64,000 bases of DNA from Mycobacterium sp. WUMAC-067 (GCF_020217485.1 NZ_JAEKMI010000008.1:1-64000); one strand, 5' to 3'. Shown: positions 36,025 to 45,103, counted from the stretch's first letter. The notes: generated from the letters alone by a model not told the origin. Numbers and translations: made by a program.

Positions 36025-37253
36025 GCGCGACGCCGTCGCAGATCGCTTCTGAGAGTCCTGTCGACTTCGACCCGTTTTCGGAGGACTTCTTCAATGGAGC
36101 GTTCGACACCTACCGTCGCCTGCGCGACGAGGCTCCCGTTTATTACAACGCGAAGTGGGACTTCTGGGCCCTGACCCGTTACGACGACGTCGCGTCCGCG
36201 ACCAAAGACCACGAAACGTTCTCCTCCGCCAAGGGCGCGACATTGGACATGGTGCAGGCGCACGACGATGCGCTGCCGGTGCCCAAGGTGATCATCTCGA
36301 TGGACCCGCCCGAACATCAGAAGATGCGCCGGCTGGTGAGCAACGTGTTCACCCCCCGTGCCATTGCAGCACTGGAAGACATGGTGCGCGAGAAGGTTTA
36401 CGTGCGCATCCACGCGCTCGACCCGTCCTCCTTCGACGTGGTGGCCGACTTCTCGGCCTTGTTTCCGAACGAGGTCATCACCACCATGTTGGGAGTGCCG
36501 AAGCAGGACCGCGACCAGATTCGTCTCTGGCTCGATCTGCTGCTCGAACGCCGTCCAGGTGAGATCGCCACCACTGCAGAGGGTTTCGAGGCCTCGACGA
36601 AGACGGGGATCTATTACTACAACCTGGTGCAGAAGCGCCGTGCCGAACCCTGCGACGACATGATCAGCCGGCTCATCGAGACCGAGATCGAGCGAGACGG
36701 GCAGATCGAGAAGCTCACCGATGTGGATATCACCGGATTTGCGACCATGCTCGGGGGAGCGGGGGCGGAGACCGTCACCAAGCTCGTCGGCAACGCCATG
36801 GTCGCCTTTTCCGACTTTCCCGACCAGTGGCAGAAGTTGCAGAAGGACCGTAGCAAGATTCCGGCCGCGATCGAAGAGCTGTTGCGTTACGAGGCGCCGT
36901 CGCAGTACCAGGTCCGCACCGCCACCCGCGATGTGACGTTGCACGGCAAGACAATTCCCGAGGGCAGCGCCGTGTTGCTCGTCACAGGTTCAGCGACGCG
37001 CGATGAGCGAATGTTCCCAGATCCCGATCGGCTCGACATCGACAGGGAGCGCAAGATGGGCTTCAATCTCGCCTTTGGGTACGGCGTGCACAGTTGTTTG
37101 GGGGCGGCGTTGGCGCGGATGGAGAGTCGCATCGCCCTAGGCGCGCTGCTCGATCTCCTCCCCGAGTACGAAGTCGATCGCAGCGGGTTGCGGCGGGTGG
37201 CAATGTCCAATGTTTGCGGGTGGTCCAATGTGCCCGTGCGCAGAACTAGATGA
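36021..37253 (+). CDS. Cytochrome P450
   Basis: 410 residues. I-helix GGAGAETVTK (the usual first Ala/Gly-x-x-Thr kept as T), ExxR in EELLRYEAP, heme loop FGYGVHSCLGAALARMES. It differs clearly from the P450 at 29124. It is translationally coupled to the CoA transferase, which suggests it acts on CoA-linked or acid substrates. No ferredoxin gene is adjacent. Confidence 0.9.
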   Translation: MSATPSQIASESPVDFDPFSEDFFNGAFDTYRRLRDEAPVYYNAKWDFWALTRYDDVASATKDHETFSSAKGATLDMVQAHDDALPVPKVIISMDPPEHQKMRRLVSNVFTPRAIAALEDMVREKVYVRIHALDPSSFDVVADFSALFPNEVITTMLGVPKQDRDQIRLWLDLLLERRPGEIATTAEGFEASTKTGIYYYNLVQKRRAEPCDDMISRLIETEIERDGQIEKLTDVDITGFATMLGGAGAETVTKLVGNAMVAFSDFPDQWQKLQKDRSKIPAAIEELLRYEAPSQYQVRTATRDVTLHGKTIPEGSAVLLVTGSATRDERMFPDPDRLDIDRERKMGFNLAFGYGVHSCLGAALARMESRIALGALLDLLPEYEVDRSGLRRVAMSNVCGWSNVPVRRTR

Positions 37254-37408
37254 AGTGTTGCGGACGCCGACATGGGCCAGACGGTGATCGAATTGGCCGA
37301 CCTCGCCGACGCCGGCGACGAGATCGCCGGAGAATTGCTGGCGTGGCTGTACGGGCGGCTCGCGAGACACAAGTGCCCCGGTCGATTTCATTCACGCGGT
37401 GCCTCCCG

Positions 37409-37546
37409 CGCACCGACGCTAAACGCAACCGCGAGCGCGTCGTGATCGCCGCAAGTCGGTTATTCGCCGAGCAATCGGTGCAACTCAGCGGCCTTGAGCG
37501 GAGGCCTGGGACAGGCTTGCTCGCCGCGATCGAATCCCAAAGATGA
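37409..37546 (+). pseudogene. TetR N-terminal relic
   Basis: RTDAKRNRERVVIAASRLFAEQ is a standard TetR start. It is followed by GLERRPGTGLLAAIES, a degraded form of the recognition helix region, and then a stop. The rest is missing. The preceding frame from 37272 (MGQTVIELADLADAGDEIAG) is of unknown origin. Confidence 0.55.
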
Positions 37547-37558
37547 TCGCGCGCAACG

Positions 37559-38569
37559 TTAGGGGAACGTCACGACGACCTTGTCCGCGGCGCCGGGGGT
37601 GGCCGCCAGCCGCAATGCCTCCTCGACGTCATCGAACGGAATCGTGTGACTGACGATGACGGCGTATTTCTGCCAGTTGGTCACCAGATCCTTTGTCACT
37701 TCGAAGATTTCGTCTGGATACCCGCAGGATCCGACGATCTCGATTTCGTTGCCCATCACGTTGAGCAGCTCCACGGACACGGGTTCCTTGTGGACGCCCA
37801 CGATCGTCAATCGCGCGCCCCGCTTCGCCACCGACAGGACGGTGTCGGCGACGGCTTTCGCGCCCGCAGCGTCGAGGTAGACATCGGTCCCGACCCGACC
37901 GCCGAACATTGATTCGCCCTCGCCGTGCAGTTCCGAGAGGCGAGCGGCGACGTCCTCCTCGGCGGGATTGATCACGGCGTCGGCGCCGACCTGCAGCGCC
38001 TTGTCGAGGCGGCCGGTGATTGGGTCGACCACCACCACGTGGCCCACGCCGAGCGATTTGAACGCCAGCACTGCGCCGAGGCCCACCGGTCCGGCGCCGA
38101 AGACGACGACCTTGTCTCCGGTTCGAGGGTTGCAGCGATTGGCGCCGTGTAGGGCGACGGCCATGGGCTCGTTGAGCGCTGCGACCTCCCACGGCACGTG
38201 CTCGGGTATCACCTCGAGACTGCGTCCCCGCGCCGCGTTCTCGATGAGTAGGTACGGTGCCAACGCCCCTGTGGTGCCGCCGTTTCCGATGATGCCGCTC
38301 GGGGCGCTCATCGGGTTGACGACCACGTGATCCCCGACCTGGATCCCTACGACGTCCGCGCCCACCTCGACGACTTCACCGGCGGGTTCGTGGCCCAGAG
38401 GCATGCGGCCCTGCACAGGTGGGACCCCGCCCATGGATATGTAAATCCCGTCGGACCCACACACGCCGCAGGCACGCATTCGCAACAGGACGTCGTTCGG
38501 TCCGGTTTGCGGCTTCGGAACGTCGAGTAACCCGGTCTCGCCGACGGCAATGACTGTCGCTTGCTTCAT
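37559..38569 (-). CDS. Medium-chain zinc dehydrogenase (threonine/sorbitol dehydrogenase type)
   Basis: 336 residues. Catalytic zinc ligands Cys37 (GVCGSD), His60 and Glu61 (LGHEPAG). The Rossmann motif is VVVFGAGPVGLGAVL. The four structural zinc cysteines are absent, replaced by SAPSGIIGNGGTTG. It is the last gene of the seven-gene operon and overlaps the VOC gene by four bases. It probably oxidises a polyol-like or cyclic alcohol intermediate to a ketone. Confidence 0.88.
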   Translation of the reverse strand: MKQATVIAVGETGLLDVPKPQTGPNDVLLRMRACGVCGSDGIYISMGGVPPVQGRMPLGHEPAGEVVEVGADVVGIQVGDHVVVNPMSAPSGIIGNGGTTGALAPYLLIENAARGRSLEVIPEHVPWEVAALNEPMAVALHGANRCNPRTGDKVVVFGAGPVGLGAVLAFKSLGVGHVVVVDPITGRLDKALQVGADAVINPAEEDVAARLSELHGEGESMFGGRVGTDVYLDAAGAKAVADTVLSVAKRGARLTIVGVHKEPVSVELLNVMGNEIEIVGSCGYPDEIFEVTKDLVTNWQKYAVIVSHTIPFDDVEEALRLAATPGAADKVVVTFP

Positions 38570-39051
38570 GGCATCGGCCGATCGCCGTCCACGCGCGCGG
38601 GATCGGCCGCCCCCATGGCGAAGAAGCTCTCCATTACGGGCTGCATCACGCGGTTGACGAGTTCGATCCGGGGACCGATCGGTCCTTTGCAGTACGCCCA
38701 GAGCGTTTCGCCGTCGGGGGTCAGACCCCGCCCCTCGACAGCAAAGTGATTTTCTCGCAGCGCCGCGATGTCGTCATCGATGTCGTCGGACCAGTATCCG
38801 AGGTGGTGTAGGCCCGAGGTCGAAGGGGTCCACAGGGTGTTGGGAACGGCCTGGACGAGTTCCAGGCGTGGTTCGGTCAGCGAGAACGCCAGCCGTAGGG
38901 GGATGGTGTCGACCCGGCCGTCGAGTTCGACCGTCTGGTCCACCTCGAAAGCCTGAGTCCACCGGTGACCGACTACGTCGGTGAGGAAAGCCATCTCGGC
39001 GTCGAAGTCTTCGACGACGAGTCCGCAGTGGTACAGATCGTCTGCCTTCAT
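38566..39051 (-). CDS. VOC (glyoxalase/dioxygenase-fold) family protein
   Basis: 161 residues with two paired beta-alpha-beta3 modules. Likely metal ligands are His8, Glu64, His82 or His83, and Glu130 (LYHCGLVVED, RLELVQAV, GLHHLGYW, PRIELVN). It could be an epimerase, isomerase or lyase. It starts 59 bp after the sugar-isomerase-like gene and overlaps the dehydrogenase by four bases. Confidence 0.82.
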   Translation of the reverse strand: MKADDLYHCGLVVEDFDAEMAFLTDVVGHRWTQAFEVDQTVELDGRVDTIPLRLAFSLTEPRLELVQAVPNTLWTPSTSGLHHLGYWSDDIDDDIAALRENHFAVEGRGLTPDGETLWAYCKGPIGPRIELVNRVMQPVMESFFAMGAADPARVDGDRPMP

Positions 39052-39109
39052 TCTCGTTGCCCTTCTTCCATTTTCATTGCCTTTCTTCGTGCGCGTTGTG
39101 AGACGGTCA

Positions 39110-39922
39110 TCAGATGGATGCGAGTAGTTCGCGCGCTGCTTCGACGCCGGGACGCAGTCGTGCGGCCGCTCCGGTACCGGCGAGGGCCGCTTCGCGTTGC
39201 GGCATCTCCAGGCCCACGACGACGTCCTTGGGGAGCTCGGCCAGATACTCCTTCAGGGGCACCTCACCGGCACCCGGGACCAGTCGCTCGTTCATGGCCT
39301 CGAAGTTGTAGTCGTCGAATCGGCTGGTCATAGTGGTATCGGACAGCTGGATGTATCCGATGCAGGCCGGCGGAATTTCTGCGAGATCGGCGGGCCGTGC
39401 GCCCAACCGGGCGATGTGCATGGTGTCGATCAGCAGGCGGAATTCGGGCCGATCGACGTACTCGACCACCGTCATGCCCGTGCGGAGGTCTCCGACGGTG
39501 AAGCCTGGCACGACCTCCGTGACGGTATTCATTTCACGCTGGGCAGCCATCTCGGTGATCGCGGCGAACTCGTCACAACTTCGGCGTAGATCGGGCTCGA
39601 AGCTCACGACATTGACTTGCTCGGCGCCGAGCTCGGCCATCAGGTCGAGATCGGCTGCCAGACTGGCGGAGTCGCGTTCGGGCAGGATCAGCAGTCCCTC
39701 GCCCAACGAGATCTTCACCCCGGTATCGGCCAGGGCGGCGATCACCTCACGCCGCAGACGTGTGTCGTCCTTGAGCGAATACGTCGGGTAACCCAATTCG
39801 GGCAGCGGCACCCCGTACAGCGCCGTGGAGATGTAGTGGCAGCCCAACTCCGCGGTGAGAGAGATGAATTCGAGTGGCGGCATGCCGAAGATGCTCAGGA
39901 ATTCGATGCCCAGCCGGTCCAT
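39110..39922 (-). CDS. Xylose-isomerase-like TIM barrel (sugar phosphate isomerase/epimerase)
   Basis: 270 residues from ATG 39922. The start RLGIEFLSIFGMPPLEFISL and motifs such as KISLGEGLLI, NVVSFEPDL, FRLLIDTMHIAR and IGYIQLSDTTM fit the AP endonuclease 2-like barrel, with metal-binding Glu, Asp and His residues in these strands. Members isomerise sugars, inosose or other hydroxyketones. In this operon it may rearrange a hydroxy-keto intermediate. It follows the SDR by 25 bp. Confidence 0.82.
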   Translation of the reverse strand: MDRLGIEFLSIFGMPPLEFISLTAELGCHYISTALYGVPLPELGYPTYSLKDDTRLRREVIAALADTGVKISLGEGLLILPERDSASLAADLDLMAELGAEQVNVVSFEPDLRRSCDEFAAITEMAAQREMNTVTEVVPGFTVGDLRTGMTVVEYVDRPEFRLLIDTMHIARLGARPADLAEIPPACIGYIQLSDTTMTSRFDDYNFEAMNERLVPGAGEVPLKEYLAELPKDVVVGLEMPQREAALAGTGAAARLRPGVEAARELLASI

Positions 39923-39947
39923 GGTGTACTCCGATCGGTGTGATTTC

Positions 39948-40712
39948 TCAGGCGCCCAGCATGATGAGGCCGCCATCGACGGCGAGCAGTTGACCGGTGA
40001 TGAACCCAGACCCCTCGCCGGCTAGGAAAACCAGCAGCGGAGCAAGGTCTGTGGCCGGGTCGCCGAGGGCTCCGCGCAATGGGATGGCCAACTTCAGGTT
40101 CTCGTCCATGAACGCCGAACCTTCCGGACCGAGAAAGCTACGCAGGCGGTCGGCTCCGGGCGTCTGCATCGCCGGCGCGATCGCGTTCACGGTGATGCCT
40201 TCACTGCCCCAGGCCTTGGCGGCGGAGCGCGTCCACGCGTGTACCGCTCCCTTCGTCGCCGCGTAGACCGCCGAGATGGGACTGCCCATGACCGCTTCTG
40301 CGGAGCCGAAATTGATGATCCGGCCTCCTGAGCCCTGCATGACCCGGTGGGCGGCTTGATTGACGTGGATGGTCCCGCGCACATTGATCGACACGAGCCG
40401 ATCGATGTCCGCGTCGGTGATCGTTCCCGCGATGCCCGGTAGCCACAGGCCGGCGGCATGAATGACGGCGTCCAAGCCCCCCATGGCTGCCGCCGCTGCG
40501 TCGACCGTCGCGTCCACGCTGGTGACACTGGTGACGTCGCAGCGAAGCCAGGAGGCTGGGGAGCGCTCGGGGGCCGGCGCCTCATGGAAGGTGGCGACGA
40601 CGTCGGCGCCGGAATTCACGAAGACGTCGACGATGGCCGCGCCGATGCCCGTGGCCGCGCCGGTCACCAGGACTCGTCTGCGTCCGGGTATGTTCGCACC
40701 AGTCCCGGGCAT
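39948..40712 (-). CDS. Short-chain dehydrogenase/reductase
   Basis: About 254 residues from ATG 40712, one base after the sulfotransferase stop (TGACATG), which favours this start over ATG 40730. Nucleotide motif VLVTGAATGIGAAI, catalytic YAATK, end LLAVDGGLIML. It is a classical NAD(P)-dependent SDR. Its place between sulfotransferase and isomerase suggests action on the same hydroxylated intermediate. Confidence 0.87.
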   Translation of the reverse strand: MPGTGANIPGRRRVLVTGAATGIGAAIVDVFVNSGADVVATFHEAPAPERSPASWLRCDVTSVTSVDATVDAAAAAMGGLDAVIHAAGLWLPGIAGTITDADIDRLVSINVRGTIHVNQAAHRVMQGSGGRIINFGSAEAVMGSPISAVYAATKGAVHAWTRSAAKAWGSEGITVNAIAPAMQTPGADRLRSFLGPEGSAFMDENLKLAIPLRGALGDPATDLAPLLVFLAGEGSGFITGQLLAVDGGLIMLGA

Positions 40713-40713
40713 G

Positions 40714-41919
40714 TCACGGAGTCCCTTCAAGCTCGATGTCGAAGGCGGCTAAGTACTCGTCGAACACGGGCCGGATCCCGTCGACGGTCAAGCCGTACTG
40801 CTCCAATGAGTAGGCGGCAGAACCGAACCGATCTTGAGGATGTTCGGCAAGCCATCGACGCATCCGCTGAACGGTGTCATCGGTGAGTTCATCGCCGGCC
40901 CAGTCGTACAGACTGCGCATCACTGAAATCGGATCACGCATCATCTCCGAGTAATACATGTCGAAGAAGCGGTCATTTCCGATTCGTTCGCGGACTCGAA
41001 GCGGGCGGGTGACGTGCGCGCGCATCTGATCGGTGGCCTTGCGGCCGAGCGCGCGCCGATCGATGTCTGCTTCATGCATCACCACCTGCTGGGGCATCAT
41101 CAGCAGGTTGCACAGCGAACCCGTGGCCTTGAACGGGTCACGATGGGCCCAAATCATACGCACGTCGGGGAACACGGTCAGCAGGGTTTCGATGTGCACC
41201 GCGTGCGACGGCATTTTCAGGTTCCAGGTGCCAGGCGCCTTCGACTGCAGGATTTGCAGCACCAACTTCTGATACTCGTAAGTGCTTGTCATGTCCGCTT
41301 CGCCGATGAGCCACTCGGAGTATCGAGAAGTGGGCTGCCATGATTCCCACGACAGGGCCTGGAAATCGGCGGCGTGGATGAACATGTCCTCGGTCGGACC
41401 ATCGGCGTCTTCCCAGTGCGGGATAGCAACTTTGGCCTTCCGCGCCATCTTCAGCATCACCTTCTGCTCTTCGAGGATGGCCAAGCATCGCGGGTCACTC
41501 TTCAGAGTCGCAGTGGTCGCGGGCGGCACCGGGTGGATGCACTCCCAGTGCAACAGCGAGCGGCGTGCGGGGTCTTCGCCCAGTAAATAGCTGATCACCG
41601 TGGTACCTGTGCGCGGCATCCCAAGGGTGACGAGGGGCCGTTTGATCTCCTGCTCGCGCACTTCGGGGTGGCGCTTCGCGTAGTCGTGCACTTCCAGGCG
41701 GCTCGCTAGGACCCGTGCGAAGTTGCTGATCAGGTATTCGCGACCGGAGTCGGTGACCAGCGGCGAGGAGTGAATTTCGTCGAGCAGGATCGCCAACCCC
41801 TCCCGCCAAGAATCGGAATCGATTTCGTGTAAACCGCTGCGCTGCTGCGCGAGGCGCAGGACGTCATCGGGGCTGCGGACCGCACGGTAATCCACCGCGG
41901 GCGGCGTGTCGGTGCTCAT
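40714..41919 (-). CDS. Sulfotransferase family protein
   Basis: 401 residues. The 5'-phosphosulfate loop is LGMPRTGTTVISYLLG (residues 99-114) and the 3'-phosphate motif is in MIWAHRDPFKATGSL. Many mycobacterial genomes have this family, annotated as PAPS-dependent transfer to hydroxyl groups of lipids or sterols; most members are unproven. It overlaps the upstream SDR by four bases. Its placement with an alkylsulfatase-like hydrolase in one operon is unusual, since the two would act in opposite directions. Confidence 0.85.
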   Translation of the reverse strand: MSTDTPPAVDYRAVRSPDDVLRLAQQRSGLHEIDSDSWREGLAILLDEIHSSPLVTDSGREYLISNFARVLASRLEVHDYAKRHPEVREQEIKRPLVTLGMPRTGTTVISYLLGEDPARRSLLHWECIHPVPPATTATLKSDPRCLAILEEQKVMLKMARKAKVAIPHWEDADGPTEDMFIHAADFQALSWESWQPTSRYSEWLIGEADMTSTYEYQKLVLQILQSKAPGTWNLKMPSHAVHIETLLTVFPDVRMIWAHRDPFKATGSLCNLLMMPQQVVMHEADIDRRALGRKATDQMRAHVTRPLRVRERIGNDRFFDMYYSEMMRDPISVMRSLYDWAGDELTDDTVQRMRRWLAEHPQDRFGSAAYSLEQYGLTVDGIRPVFDEYLAAFDIELEGTP

Positions 41920-42665
41920 ACCGTCAGGTACCCTCCGTCGACGGCGATGGTGGTTCCGGTGATGTACCTGGCCGGTTCACTACAGAGGAATAGCACTGCC
42001 GCCCAACAGTCTTCAGGCTTTCCCGGACGCCCGAGCGGAGTATGGAATCCGATTTCGACGTCGACGACTTGCGGGAGGTTGATACCGGGGTCACTCAGTC
42101 GCGTGTGGATGAGGCCAGGTGCGACGGCGTTGACGCGGATGCCGTCGTTGCACCAGCGTCGCGCGAGATTCCATGTCAGTGCGGTGAGTGCCGCTTTCGA
42201 CGATCCATATCCCGGTGACAGGATCGCCGAGCGGAACGCCGACATTGAGGTGGTGTTGACGACGTTGGCTCCGCCGGGTGCCGTGCTGCTCTTGAGCAGA
42301 CCCTCGCATGCCATAGTCAAACGCATCGCGCCGAAGAGGTTCTGCGTCAGGGATAGGGCGAAGCCCTCGGGGGTCCATTCATCCTTCCACTCCGGGAAGG
42401 GGCCGCCCGCGTTGTTGACCAGGATGTCCGGTTCGCCAAGCGATTCGGCGAGGTCGTCGACCGATTTTTCGTCGCGGATCTGGCATTGCCGGTAGGTGAA
42501 TGCGCTCAGGTCGTCGTCATAGTCTTCGGTGGAGGCACGGGTCCCGGTGATGGTCACGGCGGCACCCGCTTTGGCGAATTGGGTGGTAATCTCCTGTCCG
42601 ATACCGCTCGTGCCACCGGTGACGAGAACCTTGGCGCCGACGAAGTCGAAGGTGACCGCGTTCAT
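41916..42665 (-). CDS. Short-chain dehydrogenase/reductase
   Basis: 249 residues from ATG 42665, overlapping the hydrolase stop by four bases. Motifs: VLVTGGTSGIGQEI, LVNNAGGPFPEW, catalytic YGSSK, end GTTIAVDGGYLTV. It is a classical SDR. The start was chosen from the coupled overlap and the canonical length; a much longer upstream frame is an artefact. Confidence 0.88.
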   Translation of the reverse strand: MNAVTFDFVGAKVLVTGGTSGIGQEITTQFAKAGAAVTITGTRASTEDYDDDLSAFTYRQCQIRDEKSVDDLAESLGEPDILVNNAGGPFPEWKDEWTPEGFALSLTQNLFGAMRLTMACEGLLKSSTAPGGANVVNTTSMSAFRSAILSPGYGSSKAALTALTWNLARRWCNDGIRVNAVAPGLIHTRLSDPGINLPQVVDVEIGFHTPLGRPGKPEDCWAAVLFLCSEPARYITGTTIAVDGGYLTV

Positions 42666-43900
42666 GCCGATAATCCTTTGATGGAGTGCTGGATCCAGGC
42701 CTTCACCCAGAAGTTGTCTGCATCGCTGAGCAGGCGCTCGTGTGCGGCAATGGCGACGTCCTTGGCGGCCGCATTGGTGTCGTCGCCGGCCAGAATTAGA
42801 TCGGTTAGGTGCAGCGCCTCGACCGCCTGGCCGGCATCTAAACGCGAGCGGGCGGCCGCGACGAGCCGTTCGGCGCCAGCGGCCGCCACGACGTCTGGCG
42901 CGACCGACCACGGCGGGATGGGGAACAGCTCGGTGGTGGAGCGGTGGTGGAACCAGCCGCCGTAGAGCTCCCAGATGGCGCGGGAGTTCCACGTGGTCCG
43001 CCCGTAACCCTCGCCGACGTCGAAACGTTCGGGCAGGCGGATTTCGTTCATCAGGCTGTAGATATCGGAGCCCGACACCATGGCATCGATGACGCGGTCG
43101 TGTACCCACTGCATGGCATCGCGCATGGCGGTGACCTCGGTCGCGATAAGGTCCGCACCTTCGATGGGGTCAAAGTGCCCGGTGATGAGGCGATCGGGCT
43201 GCAGGGACAGCACCAGATCGAGCGCCTCGATGTACTGGATCGGATCGCGATACCGATCACCGCGGATCGTCACGAGATTTGGGACGTGACCGAACAGCGG
43301 GCCAAACAGGTTACCGGTGAACAGGACTCGGCTGTCTGGTAACCATGCGACCAGCGCATCGGTGGTTTCGCCTCCGGGCGTCCAGTGCAGGTCCACTTGC
43401 CTTCCGCCGACGTTCAGACCAAGGTGACGATCGAACGTGATAGTCGGTTCAGGAAAAGACATGTCGAAAAGCGACATGTCGACGTCCTTGAGGTGTTCGA
43501 GCGTGGCTCTGGTGAATTTCTCGAAGGCGAAGGCGGTGTTGCGCACACGGGCCGGCATTAGTCGTTCGTTGTCGTCGCGCCAGTAGTAATAGTTGGCGTG
43601 CATCACCACCGCCGTGTCTGGGTCTCGGAGCGCGGCCGCTCCGCCCCAGTGATCAGCGTGGCCCTGCGTGACGATGATCGTGTGGGTCGGCCCCGGCACC
43701 GCCTGGTAGGCGTCGCGATGCAGTGGCCCCTCGTAGAAAACTCCGGTGTTGATGATGATCCGCCCGCTGCCGGTCTCTACGGCATAGGTGTTCGACACTC
43801 CCGGTGACATCCAGATGCCATCGCCCAGCGATGTCGCTGGCTGACCCGATGCGGCAGCAATCGCCTCGACGCCGGGTCGGCGGTGATGAATTGACCCCAT
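42662..43900 (-). CDS. Alkylsulfatase-like metallo-beta-lactamase-fold hydrolase
   Basis: 412 residues from ATG 43900. The metal motif reads TQGHADHWGG at residues 78-87; the usual pattern is THxHxDH, so the first His is Gln79. Further ligands are likely in LHWTPGGET and ITGHFDPIEG. The C-terminal part (WNSRAIWELYGGWFHHRS, then ELFPIPP) matches the alkylsulfatase dimerisation domain, followed by helical repeats. Members cut sulfate esters with a two-zinc site, and loss of one His may change the metal site or reaction. It is first in the operon, 88 bp from the IclR gene across a 28-bp palindrome. Confidence 0.82.
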   Translation of the reverse strand: MGSIHHRRPGVEAIAAASGQPATSLGDGIWMSPGVSNTYAVETGSGRIIINTGVFYEGPLHRDAYQAVPGPTHTIIVTQGHADHWGGAAALRDPDTAVVMHANYYYWRDDNERLMPARVRNTAFAFEKFTRATLEHLKDVDMSLFDMSFPEPTITFDRHLGLNVGGRQVDLHWTPGGETTDALVAWLPDSRVLFTGNLFGPLFGHVPNLVTIRGDRYRDPIQYIEALDLVLSLQPDRLITGHFDPIEGADLIATEVTAMRDAMQWVHDRVIDAMVSGSDIYSLMNEIRLPERFDVGEGYGRTTWNSRAIWELYGGWFHHRSTTELFPIPPWSVAPDVVAAAGAERLVAAARSRLDAGQAVEALHLTDLILAGDDTNAAAKDVAIAAHERLLSDADNFWVKAWIQHSIKGLSA

Positions 43901-43952
43901 ACGCCGTACTTCCTCTCCGCCAGCCGCGCGGCGTGGTTCAGCGGGCCGGACT

Positions 43953-43980
43953 ATGCTATATCGAATATTCGATATAGCAT
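43953..43980. promoter_or_regulatory. Perfect 28-bp palindrome, IclR-type operator
   Basis: ATGCTATATCGAAT is followed directly by its exact reverse complement. It ends 7 bp before the IclR start and lies 53 bp before the hydrolase start, so it can control both directions. Confidence 0.85.
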
Positions 43981-43987
43981 CGATATC

Positions 43988-44896
43988 ATGACACCGAGCG
44001 TAACCTTGGATTCCCAACCGCGTCAATCCGTTTCGCCACCCACCGATCGGGTGGTCGCCGTCATGAGCCTGCTGGGTGGTGCCCCCGACCGTTGCTTCAC
44101 GGTCACCGAAGTCGGCCGAGCGTTGGAAATCAGCAGAGCGACCGCACACGCAGTGCTGAATGCACTGGCCGTTCACGACTGGGTAATTCGGGACCCCGAG
44201 ACTGGTCAATTCAGTTGCGGCCCGGCCATCGAGGCATTGGCTCGTCCCTCCGGAGCGGGACGACGTCTCGTCCGGGGCCGCCTGGCCGAACTGGCGACTG
44301 AACTTCAGATGCAGGTTCTGCTGGTACGGCGCAACGGAACCGACATGACGGTGATCGAGACCGCTGGCCAGACGGCGACGGCTGCCCAGGTAGGCCTCGG
44401 CTTCCACATCCCGTTTTTGGCCCCTTTCGGCCGCGAGTTCGTCGCGTGGGCCGATGACCAAACGCATGGGGCTTGGCTCGCACGCTTGAAATCGGCGACG
44501 CCCGAATTTCGTTCTCGTATGGACGAAGTACTGGCGGACGTACGCGACCGCGGCTACGCCATCGAGCGTCTGAGCCCTGAATGGCTGCGGGTGCACACTG
44601 CGCTTCAAGCGCTGAGCGGGCATGGTGACATCGACATCGTGACCACCAGCCTCGCCACTGCCATCGCCGACGGCACCGTGGTCGACTTCCTAACCAGGGA
44701 GCTTCACCCTGGCCAATTGAATGAAGTGGCCATGGTGATGGCTCCGGTGCGGAACACCGACGGCGCGGTCGTCATGTCGGCCTCGGCGATCCCCTTCGCG
44801 TCGCTGGAAGCGACCGCCGTGAAGGAGTTAGGTCAGCGGATGTGTCACGCCGCCGCCGAACTCGAAACGGTCATCGCTCGCTACGAGGCGACGTAA
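43988..44896 (+). CDS. IclR-family transcriptional regulator
   Basis: 302 residues. The winged helix (RVVAVMSLLGGAPDRCFTVT, then EVGRALEISRATAHAVLNAL) is followed by an IclR ligand domain (LPxGxxxP-type loop GLGFHIPFLAPFGREFVAW). It faces the seven-gene operon and almost certainly controls it and itself through the palindrome at 43953. The ligand should be a pathway substrate or intermediate. Confidence 0.9.
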   Translation: MTPSVTLDSQPRQSVSPPTDRVVAVMSLLGGAPDRCFTVTEVGRALEISRATAHAVLNALAVHDWVIRDPETGQFSCGPAIEALARPSGAGRRLVRGRLAELATELQMQVLLVRRNGTDMTVIETAGQTATAAQVGLGFHIPFLAPFGREFVAWADDQTHGAWLARLKSATPEFRSRMDEVLADVRDRGYAIERLSPEWLRVHTALQALSGHGDIDIVTTSLATAIADGTVVDFLTRELHPGQLNEVAMVMAPVRNTDGAVVMSASAIPFASLEATAVKELGQRMCHAAAELETVIARYEAT

Positions 44897-44947
44897 ATGC
44901 CGGCACCGGACAAACTCCCGTGTGAGCTGACCGTCTGACCGGATTTT

Positions 44948-45103
44948 CTAGTGTCGTGAGTCAATTCGCTTGCAGTAGTTCACGGCGGGTCCACGCCCTC
45001 AACTGCTCACGCTAGGCGCTAGACAAAACCACAGCCGCAGCAGCAGGGCCCGGCACAGGCCAAGCCAACTATCCGAATGCGGGTTAACGACTCACGACAC
45101 TAG
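44948..45103. mobile_element. 156-bp MITE-like element
   Basis: Perfect 15-bp terminal inverted repeats: CTAGTGTCGTGAGTC at 44948-44962 and GACTCACGACACTAG at 45089-45103. No coding capacity. The right end supplies the TAG stop of the TetR gene, so insertion may have trimmed that gene. No longer target duplication than CTAG was seen. Confidence 0.65.

Noticed and set aside
43901..44623. Upstream extension of the sulfatase-like gene
   Set aside because: It would cross the 28-bp palindrome and the IclR gene. ATG 43900 gives the normal family length.
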